From Bacillus changyiensis (lineage in GTDB: Bacteria > Bacillota > Bacilli > Bacillales > Bacillaceae), in the NCBI RefSeq assembly GCF_027706145.1, contig NZ_JAQFWW010000001.1:1178001-1242000 (forward strand): 64,000 nt of DNA, in the 5' to 3' direction. Below, one piece after another: positions 36,034 through 45,356 of the stretch. A model generated the notes under the pieces. The model made no database searches and was not told where the DNA came from. It worked only from the letters and a program-made list of their open reading frames with translations. Position numbers and translations under genes: made by a program. Within the stretch, counting starts at the first letter, position 1, and each line of letters opens with the position of its first letter.

Positions 36034-36889
36034 ATCCATTAATGATTTTTCCACCATTAACATGAAGAATCTGACCAGTCATATAAGAAGAATCTTCACT
36101 TGCAAGAAATAGGTAGCTCGGCGCTACTTCTACCGGTTGCCCTGGACGCCCCATTGGCACTGTTGAACCGAAAATTTCGACTTGTTTTTCCGTAAATGTC
36201 GATGGAATCAGCGGTGTCCAAATCGGTCCTGGTGCTACACCGTTTACTCGAATGCCTTGATCAACAAGTGATAAAGCCAGTGACCGTGTAAAAGATGTAA
36301 TCGCTCCTTTTGTTGCTGAATAATCAATTAATGTTTCATTGCCAGCATACGCTGTAACCGAGGTTGTATTAATAATCGAACTTCCGGATTTTAGATGAGG
36401 GAGTACTGCCTTTGTCAAATAAAACATTGAAAACATATTCGTTTGAAACGTTCTGATTAACTGTCGGCTTGAGATGTTTTGAATGCTGTTTTGCGGATGT
36501 TGCTCAGCAGCATTATTGATGAGAATATCAATCGTCGGAAAAGTATCTTTTGTTTGGCGAACCACTTCATCACTGAACCCTTCATCTCCAATGTCACCCG
36601 CAATCAGTTTGCACTTTGTACCTTCTCTTTCTACATATGTCTTTGTTTCTTCTGCATCTATATGTTCATTAAAATAGACAACGACTACATTTGCGCCTTC
36701 TTTGGCAAACAAGACTGATACTGCTCTGCCAATACCACTATCTCCTCCTGTAATGATCGCCGTTTTCCCTGCTAATTTTTTGCCCAGTTTCGGTTTGTCA
36801 AAAACAGGACGAGGATTCATCAAATACTCCAATCCCGGTTGGTGTGTTTGATGTTGGGGAGGCAGTACTTTTTTTGGTTGTTTACTCAA
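36032..36889 (-). CDS. yhxD: Short-chain dehydrogenase/reductase YhxD
   Basis: About 285 residues of the extended-N-terminus SDR group. Rossmann motif TGGDSGIGRAVS, NNAAEQ, the catalytic Ser-Tyr-Lys (TSVTAYAG...YSATKGA) and the C-terminal HVNGG are all present. The first ATG (36895) abuts GGAGG with almost no spacer; TTG at 36889 has a 6-nt spacer and yields MSKQPKKVLPPQHQ, aligning with B. subtilis YhxD, so I prefer it. It uses NAD(P)H; the substrate is unknown. Members of this group are often stress-induced. Confidence 0.88.
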   Translation of the reverse strand: MSKQPKKVLPPQHQTHQPGLEYLMNPRPVFDKPKLGKKLAGKTAIITGGDSGIGRAVSVLFAKEGANVVVVYFNEHIDAEETKTYVEREGTKCKLIAGDIGDEGFSDEVVRQTKDTFPTIDILINNAAEQHPQNSIQNISSRQLIRTFQTNMFSMFYLTKAVLPHLKSGSSIINTTSVTAYAGNETLIDYSATKGAITSFTRSLALSLVDQGIRVNGVAPGPIWTPLIPSTFTEKQVEIFGSTVPMGRPGQPVEVAPSYLFLASEDSSYMTGQILHVNGGKIING

Positions 36890-37004
36890 ATCCATTCCTC
36901 CTTGATCTCCATTAAACCTTATTATTTTATGACAAGCCGTTTTTATGTATGAATACTTTCACAATGGAAAATTTAAGGATGACGAACAGCTAGGAGGAAC
37001 TCAT

Positions 37005-38534
37005 ATGACGAAGGGTCAACAAAAACTACCGCTATCACCTGAATCATTTTGGAGAGACAGTACTCATCTTCCCTCATTTCAGAACTTAACAAATGATTTA
37101 AATACAGATGTCACGATTATCGGCGGAGGGATAACAGGTATTACAACGGCTTATATGCTGACACAGAAAGGTTATCGTGTCGTTTTGATCGATGCCGACC
37201 GTATCATGAATGGTACTACTGGACATACAACTGCCAAAATTACTGCCCAACATGATCTGATTTATGATGAATTGATCAGTAACATTGGGATGGAAAATGC
37301 TCGGTTTTATTATGAAGCAAATCTAGAGGCGCTTTTATTTATTAAACACCTTGTTCAAGACCAAAACATCTCATGCGATTTTGAAGAACAGGATGCGGTG
37401 ATCTATACTACTGAAGAAGCTTCAGTCGAAAAAATAAAAAAAGAGCATGAAGCTTATCAAAAATTAGGAATTGATAGAGAAGTGATCCATGACTTACCTG
37501 TCGCAATTGATATAAAAGCTGGATTAGTCATGAAAAACCAAGCACAATTTCATCCACTCCATTATCTAAAACATTTAATAGAAACGATCCAACAAAGAGG
37601 TGGTCAAATATTTGAAAACACGGCCGCTCAAGACATAAAAGCTGGTGATCATCCAAAAGTCAAAACAAGAAACGGGCAGACGATTATTAGCGACTATGTT
37701 TTATGCTGTACACATTTTCCGTTCCATGATAAAAAAGGTTTTTACTTTGCACGGCTTGAACCAAGCCGATCATATATACTGGCCATCAAGCCAAAGTCCC
37801 CCTATCCAGACGGAATGTATTTAAGCATTGATCAGCCTTCCCGTTCACTGCGCTCCGTCATGATCAACGGAGAAAAAATGGTTCTTGTTGGCGGAGAAAG
37901 TCATAAGACAGGTCAAGGAAAAGATACAATGAAGCATTATCAAGCACTTGAGTCATTTGCAGAAAGTGTGCTTGGTGTTGAAGAAATCCCATATCGTTGG
38001 TCAACACAGGATTTAATGACCCTTGATAAAATCCCTTATATTGGACCAATTAGGAAAGATGAAAAACGAATTCTTGTGGCAACTGGATTTAAGAAATGGG
38101 GGATGACATCAAGTACTCTCGCAGCCCAAATCATGACGGACCACATTACAAATGAAAACAATCGTTATCAAGACATTTTTAAACCAGCTCGTTTTCACAC
38201 CAATCCAAGTGTTAAAAAAGCCATTTCTTTTAACGCAGATGTCGCCAAACATTTTGTTGAAGGAAAACTTGAACCACCACTCGGCAAAGCGGATGAGCTT
38301 GCCAATGATGAAGGTGCTGTCGTTTCAATGAAAGGAAAACGGACTGGCGCTTATCGAGATCAAAATGGGAGACTGCATCTGGTTGATACAACCTGCACTC
38401 ATATGGGTTGTGAGGTCGAGTGGAATGATGGAGAAAGAACTTGGGATTGTCCATGCCACGGTTCAAGGTTTTCAATCGATGGAGAAGTGATCGAAGGGCC
38501 AGCAGTTCTGCCATTGAAAGAGCCAGAAAGCTGA
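37005..38534 (+). CDS. yhfW: FAD-dependent oxidoreductase with Rieske domain YhfW
   Basis: 509 residues from ATG 37005 (AGGAGG site), equal to B. subtilis YhfW. The N-terminal DadA-like FAD domain has the dinucleotide motif VTIIGGGITGIT. The C-terminal ~90 residues are a Rieske [2Fe-2S] domain with the ligand pairs CTHMGC and CPCHG. Soluble; the substrate is unknown, and electron transfer from the FAD part to the cluster is inferred from the architecture. The terminator follows at 38562. Confidence 0.92.
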   Translation: MTKGQQKLPLSPESFWRDSTHLPSFQNLTNDLNTDVTIIGGGITGITTAYMLTQKGYRVVLIDADRIMNGTTGHTTAKITAQHDLIYDELISNIGMENARFYYEANLEALLFIKHLVQDQNISCDFEEQDAVIYTTEEASVEKIKKEHEAYQKLGIDREVIHDLPVAIDIKAGLVMKNQAQFHPLHYLKHLIETIQQRGGQIFENTAAQDIKAGDHPKVKTRNGQTIISDYVLCCTHFPFHDKKGFYFARLEPSRSYILAIKPKSPYPDGMYLSIDQPSRSLRSVMINGEKMVLVGGESHKTGQGKDTMKHYQALESFAESVLGVEEIPYRWSTQDLMTLDKIPYIGPIRKDEKRILVATGFKKWGMTSSTLAAQIMTDHITNENNRYQDIFKPARFHTNPSVKKAISFNADVAKHFVEGKLEPPLGKADELANDEGAVVSMKGKRTGAYRDQNGRLHLVDTTCTHMGCEVEWNDGERTWDCPCHGSRFSIDGEVIEGPAVLPLKEPES

Positions 38535-38561
38535 TACATGCGATTTGCAAAGCTAGCAAAC

Positions 38562-38602
38562 ATACACAAATCTATCGATGAGATTTGTGTATTCATTTTT
38601 AA
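38562..38602 (+). terminator. Terminator of yhfW
   Basis: ATACACAAATCT (38562-38573) / AGATTTGTGTAT (38581-38592), then TCATTTTT. Confidence 0.85.
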
Positions 38603-38608
38603 ACAAAG

Positions 38609-38638
38609 TTGACATAAGAAAAAAGACAATGATATTTT
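38609..38638 (+). promoter_or_regulatory. Sigma-A promoter of the yhfU-T-S-R cluster
   Basis: TTGACA (38609-38614), 18-bp spacer, TATTTT (38633-38638). No BirA-type palindrome was seen near it. Confidence 0.55.
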
Positions 38639-38682
38639 AAAAACAATCTCACTTATAAATCTGGAAAGGATCACAGTCACAT

Positions 38683-39219
38683 ATGAATATAAAAGATATG
38701 ATGCTTATTTCATTAAGTACAGCCATTATAGCGGTTCTCGGTTTTGTCCCGCCGCTCACTCTTCCGTTTACACAGGTTCCGATTACATTGCAGACATTAG
38801 GTGTCATGCTTGCAGGAGGAATCAATAAACCAAAAAATGCAGCTCTCAGCCTCATCGTCTTTTTGCTGCTTGTGGCAAGCGGCATCCCCATTCTAGCAGG
38901 AGGCCGGGGTGGATTAAGCGTGTTTGTTAGTCCAAGTGCGGGATACATATTAGCCTGGCCTGTTGTAGCCTTTTGCATTGCCCTAACCGTCACTAAACGA
39001 TCAGGTTTACATTTTCGAACGATTTTTTTCATTCATATTTTATTTGGCATCTTCCTATTATATGCAGTAGGTATTCCGGTTCAAGCTTTTCTTATGCATA
39101 TTGATTTAAAAAAGGCCACAGTGCTCAGTCTCGTCTATATCCCCGGTGATTTACTTAAATCCGCAGTCGCTGCATATCTTGTGCTGAAATTAAGAAAAGT
39201 ATTACAAACACGCGGTTAG
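38683..39219 (+). CDS. yhfU: BioY-family biotin transporter component YhfU
   Basis: 178 residues with about six membrane segments and the BioY core (FTQVPITLQTLGVMLAGG; GRGGLSVFVSPSAGYILAWP). BioY is the substrate-capture subunit of ECF-type biotin importers. It is the first gene of a four-gene cluster with an acyl-CoA ligase and a thiolase, which suggests that the cluster salvages biotin or a biotin-related fatty acid (inference). Confidence 0.9.
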   Translation: MNIKDMMLISLSTAIIAVLGFVPPLTLPFTQVPITLQTLGVMLAGGINKPKNAALSLIVFLLLVASGIPILAGGRGGLSVFVSPSAGYILAWPVVAFCIALTVTKRSGLHFRTIFFIHILFGIFLLYAVGIPVQAFLMHIDLKKATVLSLVYIPGDLLKSAVAAYLVLKLRKVLQTRG

Positions 39220-39232
39220 GAGGACTATAAAC

Positions 39233-40663
39233 GTGCCGATTACTGAAACATACCAATCTCATGCAGAGCATGATCCAAAAAAAATCGCCATCCAAACAGA
39301 GGCAGAAATCATTGATTATCAAACATGGTATCAACTTGTTTTACGAACGGCCAGCTGGCTAAAACGAAAAAAAAGAATGAATGAAAGACTTGTATTTTCA
39401 TTGCCAAACGGTGTTCCTTTTTTACAGCTCTTTGCTGGTGCAGCGATGGCCGGCTGGACTGCTATTCCATTTGATCAACGCTTTAGTCTGACTGAATGTA
39501 GTGAAAGACTTTCACTTTGCAAACCGGATCTCATCATTGCAGAACACCCTTTTCCAGGCCACTCAAATGTTATACTTTTGGAAACATGCCTGCACGAAAT
39601 TGAGAACACACCATTAGACCCCGTGCCACATGTAAATGATGATCTTCCTTTTTATATTGGATTTACTTCAGGATCCACAGGTTCGCCAAAAGCATTTAGC
39701 AGATCACATCAATCTTGGATTGAGAGCTTTCATAATAGCAGCCGAAACTTTCAATTATCAAAAGAAGACAGAGTCGTCATACCGGGTTCTCTTTTCTTTT
39801 CACATTTTTTATACGGTGCGATGAATACATTATTTTTGGGCGGAACAATCGATCTATTGAAAAAATTTTCGCTGACTGATCTTGAACAGACAATTGCACA
39901 GCAACCTGTCACAACACTTTATACAGTGCCGACTATGACAAATGCACTGAGTTCTGAAAACAGACAGATAGATAAACCTGTCAAAGTGATTTCTTCAGGA
40001 GCGAATTGGAGTAAACATGCTAAAGAGAAGCTAAGAAAAAAATATCCTTCTCTCTCTTTATATCATTTCTATGGAACGTCAGAGCTAAGCTTCATTTCTG
40101 TTTCTACACCTCAAGATGATGAGAAAAAGCCTGATTCTGTCGGACTTCCCTTTCATCATGTAGAAGTCGACATTCGGACAAGTTCAGGAAAGTCAGCTAA
40201 ACCTGGTGAGATTGGGAAAATTTACGTCAAAAGCCCGATGGTGTTTAGCGGCTATTTACAAGAACAGACTGACCTCCATTCCCCTGATGAAAACGACTGG
40301 ATGACAGTTCATGATGTGGGCTGGAAGGATGAAGATGGATATCTTTATTTAATTGGCAGAGAAAACAGCATGATTGTATACGGGGGAATTAATATTTACC
40401 CGGAAGAAATTGAAAGTGTCCTTTCCTCACACCCCCATGTGGAAGAGGTAGCAGTCATCGGTGTGAATGATGATTATTGGGGAGAAAAAGCAGCAGCTGT
40501 TATTAAAGGAAAAGCTTCCGTTAAAGAGCTAAAAGCTTGGTGCAAACGGCAGCTTGCTCACTACAAAACGCCAAGAATATGGTATTTCACCGAGCAGATT
40601 CCGCATACAACCAGCGGAAAAATCGCTCGGCATCTCCTAAAACAACAATTGAAAGGCCGTTAA
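39233..40663 (+). CDS. yhfT: Acyl-CoA synthetase-like YhfT
   Basis: 476 residues of the ANL adenylating superfamily. P-loop-like FTSGSTGSPKA, the A5 motif FYGTSEL, and the C-terminal hinge with GRENSMIVYGGINIYPEEIE; the C-terminal catalytic lysine region is TSGKIARH. GTG start behind AGGAGG. It activates a carboxylic acid to an acyl-CoA; the chain type is unknown. Three bases from yhfS. Confidence 0.9.
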   Translation: MPITETYQSHAEHDPKKIAIQTEAEIIDYQTWYQLVLRTASWLKRKKRMNERLVFSLPNGVPFLQLFAGAAMAGWTAIPFDQRFSLTECSERLSLCKPDLIIAEHPFPGHSNVILLETCLHEIENTPLDPVPHVNDDLPFYIGFTSGSTGSPKAFSRSHQSWIESFHNSSRNFQLSKEDRVVIPGSLFFSHFLYGAMNTLFLGGTIDLLKKFSLTDLEQTIAQQPVTTLYTVPTMTNALSSENRQIDKPVKVISSGANWSKHAKEKLRKKYPSLSLYHFYGTSELSFISVSTPQDDEKKPDSVGLPFHHVEVDIRTSSGKSAKPGEIGKIYVKSPMVFSGYLQEQTDLHSPDENDWMTVHDVGWKDEDGYLYLIGRENSMIVYGGINIYPEEIESVLSSHPHVEEVAVIGVNDDYWGEKAAAVIKGKASVKELKAWCKRQLAHYKTPRIWYFTEQIPHTTSGKIARHLLKQQLKGR

Positions 40664-40666
40664 AAT

Positions 40667-41773
40667 ATGAAAGCTGTGATCACAAATGCAAAAAGAACGA
40701 TTATTGGCAGACACAATGGATGGTTGAAAACGAGTGAACCCCATGAACTGGCTGCTCACCTTATCCGTTTCCTTGCCAGACCGCTTGGCGAAAACATGAA
40801 TGAAGTCATACTTGGGAATGTTGTGGGCCCTGGCGGTAATATCGCACGTTTATCTGCTCTTTCTGCAGGTCTCCCAGCTTCTGTAACAGGGATGACGATA
40901 GACCGGCAATGCAGTGCCGGTCTGGAAGCAATCCGTACCGCCTGTTATTTTGTCAAGTCTGGTGCAGGAAGCTGTTATATCGCTGGAGGGACAGAAAGTG
41001 CTAGCCTTTCTCCTTTTCCGAAAAGAGCGCGATTTTCACCTGATGAATGGGGCGACCCTGATATGGGAGACGCGGCAGAGAAAACAGCAGAAATCTACAA
41101 TATTTCACGAAAGATGCAGGATGACTATGCCAAATTAAGCTATAAAAGAAGCATGTCTGCCCATATAAATGGTTATGATGAGGAGGAAATACTCCCGTTC
41201 TCCAAATGGACAGTAGACGAAAGTTTAAGCCGGATGCGACAGTCGATTGATCAAGTCGTGTCAAAGGCTAGACCAGTTTTCAAAAAGCCAGGAGGGACCG
41301 TAACAGCGGCAAACAGCTGTGGAATTCACGACGGAGCATGTGCTGTCGTCGTCATGGAAGAACAAAAAGCCATAGAGCTTGATCTATTGCCTATTTTGCG
41401 ATTTGTTGACAGCGAGGTCAGCGGAGTCGATCCAAATGTACCGCAAATTTCTCCGGTACCAGCCATACAAAAGTTGTTAACAAAACGAGGACTTTCAGTG
41501 AAAGATATTGACCTATTTGAAATAAATGAAGCATTCGCCGTTAAAATCGTAGCTTGCGCCAAAGAACTTGGAATTCCTTATCACAAACTCAATGTCAACG
41601 GAGGAGCCTTGGCACTCGGTCATCCTTACGGTGCTTCTGGTAGCATTTTAGTCACACGTTTATTTTATGAAGCAAAACGAAGGAATGATCTAAAGTATGT
41701 CGTCGCTGCGATTGGTAGCGGCGGCGGAATCGGAACAGCTCTATTATTTGAAGTGATTGATTCATGTGCCTAA
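40667..41773 (+). CDS. yhfS: Thiolase (acetyl-CoA C-acyltransferase) YhfS
   Basis: 368 residues. The thiolase nucleophile Cys lies in DRQCSAGLEAI (about 84), with the C-terminal motifs INEAFAVK and NVNGGALALGHPYGASGS and a final GSGGGIGTALLFE; the family's second catalytic Cys there is replaced by Ser/Gly-rich sequence, as is usual for this subgroup to check. It would cleave or form 3-ketoacyl-CoA. In B. subtilis the same neighbours are found. Confidence 0.88.
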   Translation: MKAVITNAKRTIIGRHNGWLKTSEPHELAAHLIRFLARPLGENMNEVILGNVVGPGGNIARLSALSAGLPASVTGMTIDRQCSAGLEAIRTACYFVKSGAGSCYIAGGTESASLSPFPKRARFSPDEWGDPDMGDAAEKTAEIYNISRKMQDDYAKLSYKRSMSAHINGYDEEEILPFSKWTVDESLSRMRQSIDQVVSKARPVFKKPGGTVTAANSCGIHDGACAVVVMEEQKAIELDLLPILRFVDSEVSGVDPNVPQISPVPAIQKLLTKRGLSVKDIDLFEINEAFAVKIVACAKELGIPYHKLNVNGGALALGHPYGASGSILVTRLFYEAKRRNDLKYVVAAIGSGGGIGTALLFEVIDSCA

Positions 41774-41833
41774 ATATTTAGTATAATGACTTTATCATCA
41801 AAAGTATTGATTCATCTAAGAAAGGAGCTTTTT

Positions 41834-42409
41834 ATGACTGCGATTTGTTTAATACGGCACGGAGAAACCGACTGGAATTCTCAAGGACGGCTGCAAGGAA
41901 GAACTGATATCCCACTAAATGAAACCGGAAAAAGACAGGCAAAAGAAACTGGTGAATTTTTAAAAGGTACATCTTGGGACTTGATCATCACAAGTCCTTT
42001 AAAAAGAGCAAAAGAAACTGCAGAGATTATTAATCAATATCTTCATCTTGACATTATTGAAATGGAAGATTTCATTGAGAGGAATTACGGTGATGCAGAG
42101 GGAATGCCCTTTGCCGACAGAATGAAACTTTACCCTGATAAAAACTATCCCAATCAAGAGACAAAGGAAGCCTTGGCTGCCCGTCTGATGGCAGGTATTG
42201 ACAAGATTAGTGAACAATATCCCAAGCAAAAAATCTTGCTCGTTGCTCACGGTGCTGCTATCCATACTCTACTTTCAAAAATCGCAATCGATGATGATAG
42301 CGAACTTCATCAGACAAAACTCGTCAATGCTTGCCTGAGTAATATTAGGATGTTAAAAAACAAATGGCATGTTGAAGACTATAATCTGTCAGATCATTTG
42401 TCAAATTAA
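41834..42409 (+). CDS. yhfR: Histidine phosphatase (PhoE-like) YhfR
   Basis: 191 residues from ATG 41834 (AAAGGAG). Phosphoglycerate-mutase-fold phosphatase: LIRHGETDWN near the N-terminus supplies the phospho-histidine, SPLKRAKETAEI and VAHGAAIHTLL the other active-site residues. Last gene of the cluster, with its own possible promoter after yhfS. The substrate is unknown. Confidence 0.9.
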   Translation: MTAICLIRHGETDWNSQGRLQGRTDIPLNETGKRQAKETGEFLKGTSWDLIITSPLKRAKETAEIINQYLHLDIIEMEDFIERNYGDAEGMPFADRMKLYPDKNYPNQETKEALAARLMAGIDKISEQYPKQKILLVAHGAAIHTLLSKIAIDDDSELHQTKLVNACLSNIRMLKNKWHVEDYNLSDHLSN

Positions 42410-42418
42410 AAACGCAAC

Positions 42419-42452
42419 GCGGACAGCTGAAAACTAGCTGTTCGCATTTTTA
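42419..42452 (+). terminator. Terminator of yhfR
   Basis: GCGGACAGCT (42419-42428) / AGCTGTTCGC (42436-42445), then ATTTTTA. Confidence 0.88.
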
Positions 42453-42643
42453 TGTCATTCCCTAAAAATAACAAATGGAAAATTCAGTGAATGCAGATTG
42501 CTTATCACCATTGATGACTGTGATCTTTTTCACAGAAATCATGAATTTAATCGTTGCTTTTTTTCATTCTATAGAACTTTAAAATTCTTCATAAGTAAGT
42601 TAAAACAATCATAAAAAAGTAGATTTTTTTTTCAAAAAATAGG
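42453..42643. other. Upstream control region of aprE
   Basis: About 190 AT-rich bases between the yhfR terminator and the aprE -35. In B. subtilis the corresponding stretch carries sites for AbrB, ScoC, SinR and DegU. I see A/T-rich tracts that could suit AbrB or DegU but no site I can define. Confidence 0.4.
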
Positions 42644-42674
42644 TCTACCATTTATTACATTATTTTTATATAAT
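42644..42674 (+). promoter_or_regulatory. aprE promoter
   Basis: TCTACC (42644-42649), 19-bp spacer, TATAAT (42669-42674). B. subtilis aprE has TCTACT, the same 19-bp spacer and TACAAT, so this is the homologous sigma-A promoter with its weak -35 and long spacer that make it activator-dependent. Confidence 0.8.
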
Positions 42675-42681
42675 GAATTTA

Positions 42682-42729
42682 CAGAATAATTCGAATAGAT
42701 AATCTTATTTATCAATTCCGATTATTCTG
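42682..42729 (+). promoter_or_regulatory. 5' stem-loop of the aprE mRNA
   Basis: CAGAATAAT (42682-42690) pairs with ATTATTCTG (42721-42729) at the very 5' end of the transcript. The equivalent stem-loop in B. subtilis gives the aprE mRNA its long half-life. Confidence 0.65.
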
Positions 42730-42757
42730 AATAAAATCTTAGGAGCGTGAAAGTGTA

Positions 42758-43900
42758 GTGGGTAAAAAAAGGTTATGGTTTAGTCTGTTGACGGTTCTGC
42801 TTCTAGTTTTCTCAATGGCTTTCAGTCACCCGGTCAATGCCGTCAAATCGTCGGCGAAAGATGTCAAAAAAGATTACATTGTCGGATTTAAGTCTTCATT
42901 GAAAACAACGAGCGCTAAAAAAGATGTCATCAAGGAAAACGGCGGTAAAGTGGACAAACACTTTAGATCGATTAATGCCGCAAAAGTTACCCTTGATCAA
43001 AAAGCGCTAAAAGAGCTGAAAAAAGACCCTAGCATTGAATACATTGAAAAAGACCATGTTGCTCACGCATTAGCGCAAACAGTTCCATACGGTATTTCAT
43101 TGATCAAAGCTGATAAAGTTCAAGCTCAAGATGTTACTGGAAAAAATGTAAAAGTCGGTATTATTGATACGGGCATCTCTTCCGCACATCCAGACTTAAA
43201 AGTAGCTGGTGGAAAAAGCTTTGTAGCTGGGGATTCCGATCCTTTCCATGATGGTAATGGACATGGTACACATGTTGCCGGAACGGTAGCTGCAATCGAT
43301 AATACTGAAGGTGTTATCGGCGTTGCACCAAATGTCTCTTTATACGCCATTAAAGTATTAGATTCAGGCGGAAGCGGGACATATAGTGCTATTGTCGATG
43401 GAATCGAATGGGCGACAGACAATCACATGGATGTCATTAATATGAGCCTTGGTGGACCATCAGGTTCAATAGCGCTGAAAAAAGCGGTTGATCGTGCATA
43501 TTCAAGTGGGGTTGTCGTTGTAGCAGCAGCAGGAAACAGCGGATCATCAGGAAACTCAAATACAATCGGCTATCCGGCCAAATATGATTCAGCTATTGCC
43601 GTCGGAGCAGTCGACAAAGATAGTAAAAGAGCATATTTTTCAAGTGTTGGTGATGAACTTGAAGTCATGGCTCCTGGCGCAAGCGTGTACAGCACATATC
43701 CTGGTAACTTATATAAATCATTGAACGGAACATCTATGGCATCTCCTCATGTAGCAGGAGCAGCAGCTTTAGTCAAGAGCAAAAACCCATCGCTTTCTGC
43801 TTCACAAATTCGCGACCGTCTCTCCAAAACAGCGACTCATTTGGGAAGCGCCTTCTATTATGGCAAAGGATTGATCAATGCTGAAGCTGCCGCTCAATAA
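42758..43900 (+). CDS. aprE: Subtilisin (alkaline serine protease) AprE
   Basis: 380 residues: signal peptide (about 1-28), I9 propeptide (DYIVGFK...[13 protein letters not shown]), mature enzyme from Ala106 (AQTVPYG), 275 residues. Catalytic D137, H169, S326 correspond to 32/64/221. The sequence is closest to subtilisin Carlsberg, but the loop before His64 has no deletion (GDSDPFHDG), so the mature length is that of BPN'. GTG start; AGGAG lies 12 nt upstream, a long spacer. Secreted; expected to be DegU-controlled. Confidence 0.95.
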   Translation: MGKKRLWFSLLTVLLLVFSMAFSHPVNAVKSSAKDVKKDYIVGFKSSLKTTSAKKDVIKENGGKVDKHFRSINAAKVTLDQKALKELKKDPSIEYIEKDHVAHALAQTVPYGISLIKADKVQAQDVTGKNVKVGIIDTGISSAHPDLKVAGGKSFVAGDSDPFHDGNGHGTHVAGTVAAIDNTEGVIGVAPNVSLYAIKVLDSGGSGTYSAIVDGIEWATDNHMDVINMSLGGPSGSIALKKAVDRAYSSGVVVVAAAGNSGSSGNSNTIGYPAKYDSAIAVGAVDKDSKRAYFSSVGDELEVMAPGASVYSTYPGNLYKSLNGTSMASPHVAGAAALVKSKNPSLSASQIRDRLSKTATHLGSAFYYGKGLINAEAAAQ

Positions 43901-43922
43901 CATATTTTAACAGCAAGCGACT

Positions 43923-43957
43923 GAAAAAGCTAGTCTTTTATGGACTAGCTTTTTCAA
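43923..43957. terminator. Bidirectional terminator between aprE and yhfN
   Basis: GAAAAAGCTAGTC / GACTAGCTTTTTC stem between convergent genes, with A and T runs on both sides. Confidence 0.9.
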
Positions 43958-43960
43958 TAT

Positions 43961-45211
43961 TTATTTATTTTCCTCAATAGATTGAATACGCTCCATGATT
44001 GTCGGATGTCCATATTTAAAAATCTTCACAAGCCATGGTGGATTCGCTTCACTTAAACTCGCTTTTGACAGTTCCTGAAAAGTTGAAACAGCAGCATCGT
44101 TATTTTTCGTTAATTCGATTGCATACTGATCAGCCGTTTTTTCCTGATACCTTGAAACCGCGTTTGTAAAAGGTGTTGCTGTAACAGAAAGGACACCGAT
44201 GATGAGGAGAAGAAGCGGTAGGGCAGCAAGATCTGTTTTATTTTTAATATGAAGCCGCTTCCCATAGCGATTAATGACCCATTTGTATAGTTTAGCAATG
44301 AAATAAAAACCAACAAGTGATAACAGCAAGTATCCTGCAAGTCCGATATAGACATGCTTCATTACATAGTGTCCCATTTCATGCGCCATAATAAATAATA
44401 TCTCAGGCTCAGCCAATTTATTTAAAGTGGTATCCCAAAGTACAATCCTCTTATTGGCACCGATCCCGGTTACATAAGCATTTAGTGCATTGGTTTTTTC
44501 AGACATATTGACTTCATACACTTGATCAGTGGGAATATTCGCTTGATTTGCCAACTTTAAAATTCTTGATTCCAGTTCTTTATTTTTCAGCGGATAAAAA
44601 TCGTTATACAAAGGATCAATCACGACCGGTTGGAGAAAAAACAAAAATAGTGTCACAGGTATTGTTAAGCCCCAAGCATAGAGCCACCAGCGTTTTTCAT
44701 GTCTTTTGACCAGCCAATAAAATATCATCACCGCACCTAACGTTAAAGGAAAATTAATCCAAAAATCAATCACTTGATCTTTGATCCAGCTCGCTTGAGT
44801 TTGCGTTGAAATGCCATAATCAAGCGCCATTTGGTAGCTCATCCAATCGAGTGGCAAGGACACGAGCACCATAATTAATGATAAGGTGAACACATAAGCA
44901 GTTATTTGAATAAACTTTCGCTTTGATGTTTGCTCAGCCCACTGTTTCATTTTTTTTGATAAACCAGCAATTAACAGAATAAAAAACAAAAACCACTCAA
45001 ACGGAATTCTGAGAAAAAATACAAAATCTTTGATTCTTGAATATTCTTCTGTTAGGACAAGCTCATGCTGATTCATAAATGTTGCCGGATCTGCACTTGT
45101 CCCTTTTAGCGCCTCAGGAACGGAGGACTCTCCGGTCATGAACAAATACCAATAGAAAAAAACGCCGTACAGCACATAAAGCAGGCCGGCTCCCGTAATC
45201 CATTTCCACAT
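43961..45211 (-). CDS. yhfN: M48-family membrane protease YhfN (Ste24-like)
   Basis: 416 residues with about seven membrane segments and the zinc-protease motif HEMGHYVMKH, plus the third ligand Glu in the C-terminal EKTADQYAIEL. Family members cleave CAAX-type or membrane proteins; substrates in Bacillus are not known. Convergent with aprE, as in B. subtilis. Confidence 0.9.
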   Translation of the reverse strand: MWKWITGAGLLYVLYGVFFYWYLFMTGESSVPEALKGTSADPATFMNQHELVLTEEYSRIKDFVFFLRIPFEWFLFFILLIAGLSKKMKQWAEQTSKRKFIQITAYVFTLSLIMVLVSLPLDWMSYQMALDYGISTQTQASWIKDQVIDFWINFPLTLGAVMIFYWLVKRHEKRWWLYAWGLTIPVTLFLFFLQPVVIDPLYNDFYPLKNKELESRILKLANQANIPTDQVYEVNMSEKTNALNAYVTGIGANKRIVLWDTTLNKLAEPEILFIMAHEMGHYVMKHVYIGLAGYLLLSLVGFYFIAKLYKWVINRYGKRLHIKNKTDLAALPLLLLIIGVLSVTATPFTNAVSRYQEKTADQYAIELTKNNDAAVSTFQELSKASLSEANPPWLVKIFKYGHPTIMERIQSIEENK

Positions 45212-45318
45212 GGACGAATCACTCCTTCTCGGGTAGCAGTTACTTTCTATTGTAAGCTTTTTAAGGAAACATTAGAACAAGTCTTTCGCAGATACCGGCA
45301 TACTGCTTCTAAATTCAT

Positions 45319-45356
45319 AGCAAGAAAGGGACGCGCTTAAACGTCCCTTTCTTGCT
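45319..45356 (-). terminator. Terminator after lcfB
   Basis: Fifteen-base perfect stem AGCAAGAAAGGGACG / CGTCCCTTTCTTGCT overlapping the lcfB stop; the U-tract is missing, so it may act as a stabiliser instead. Confidence 0.6.
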
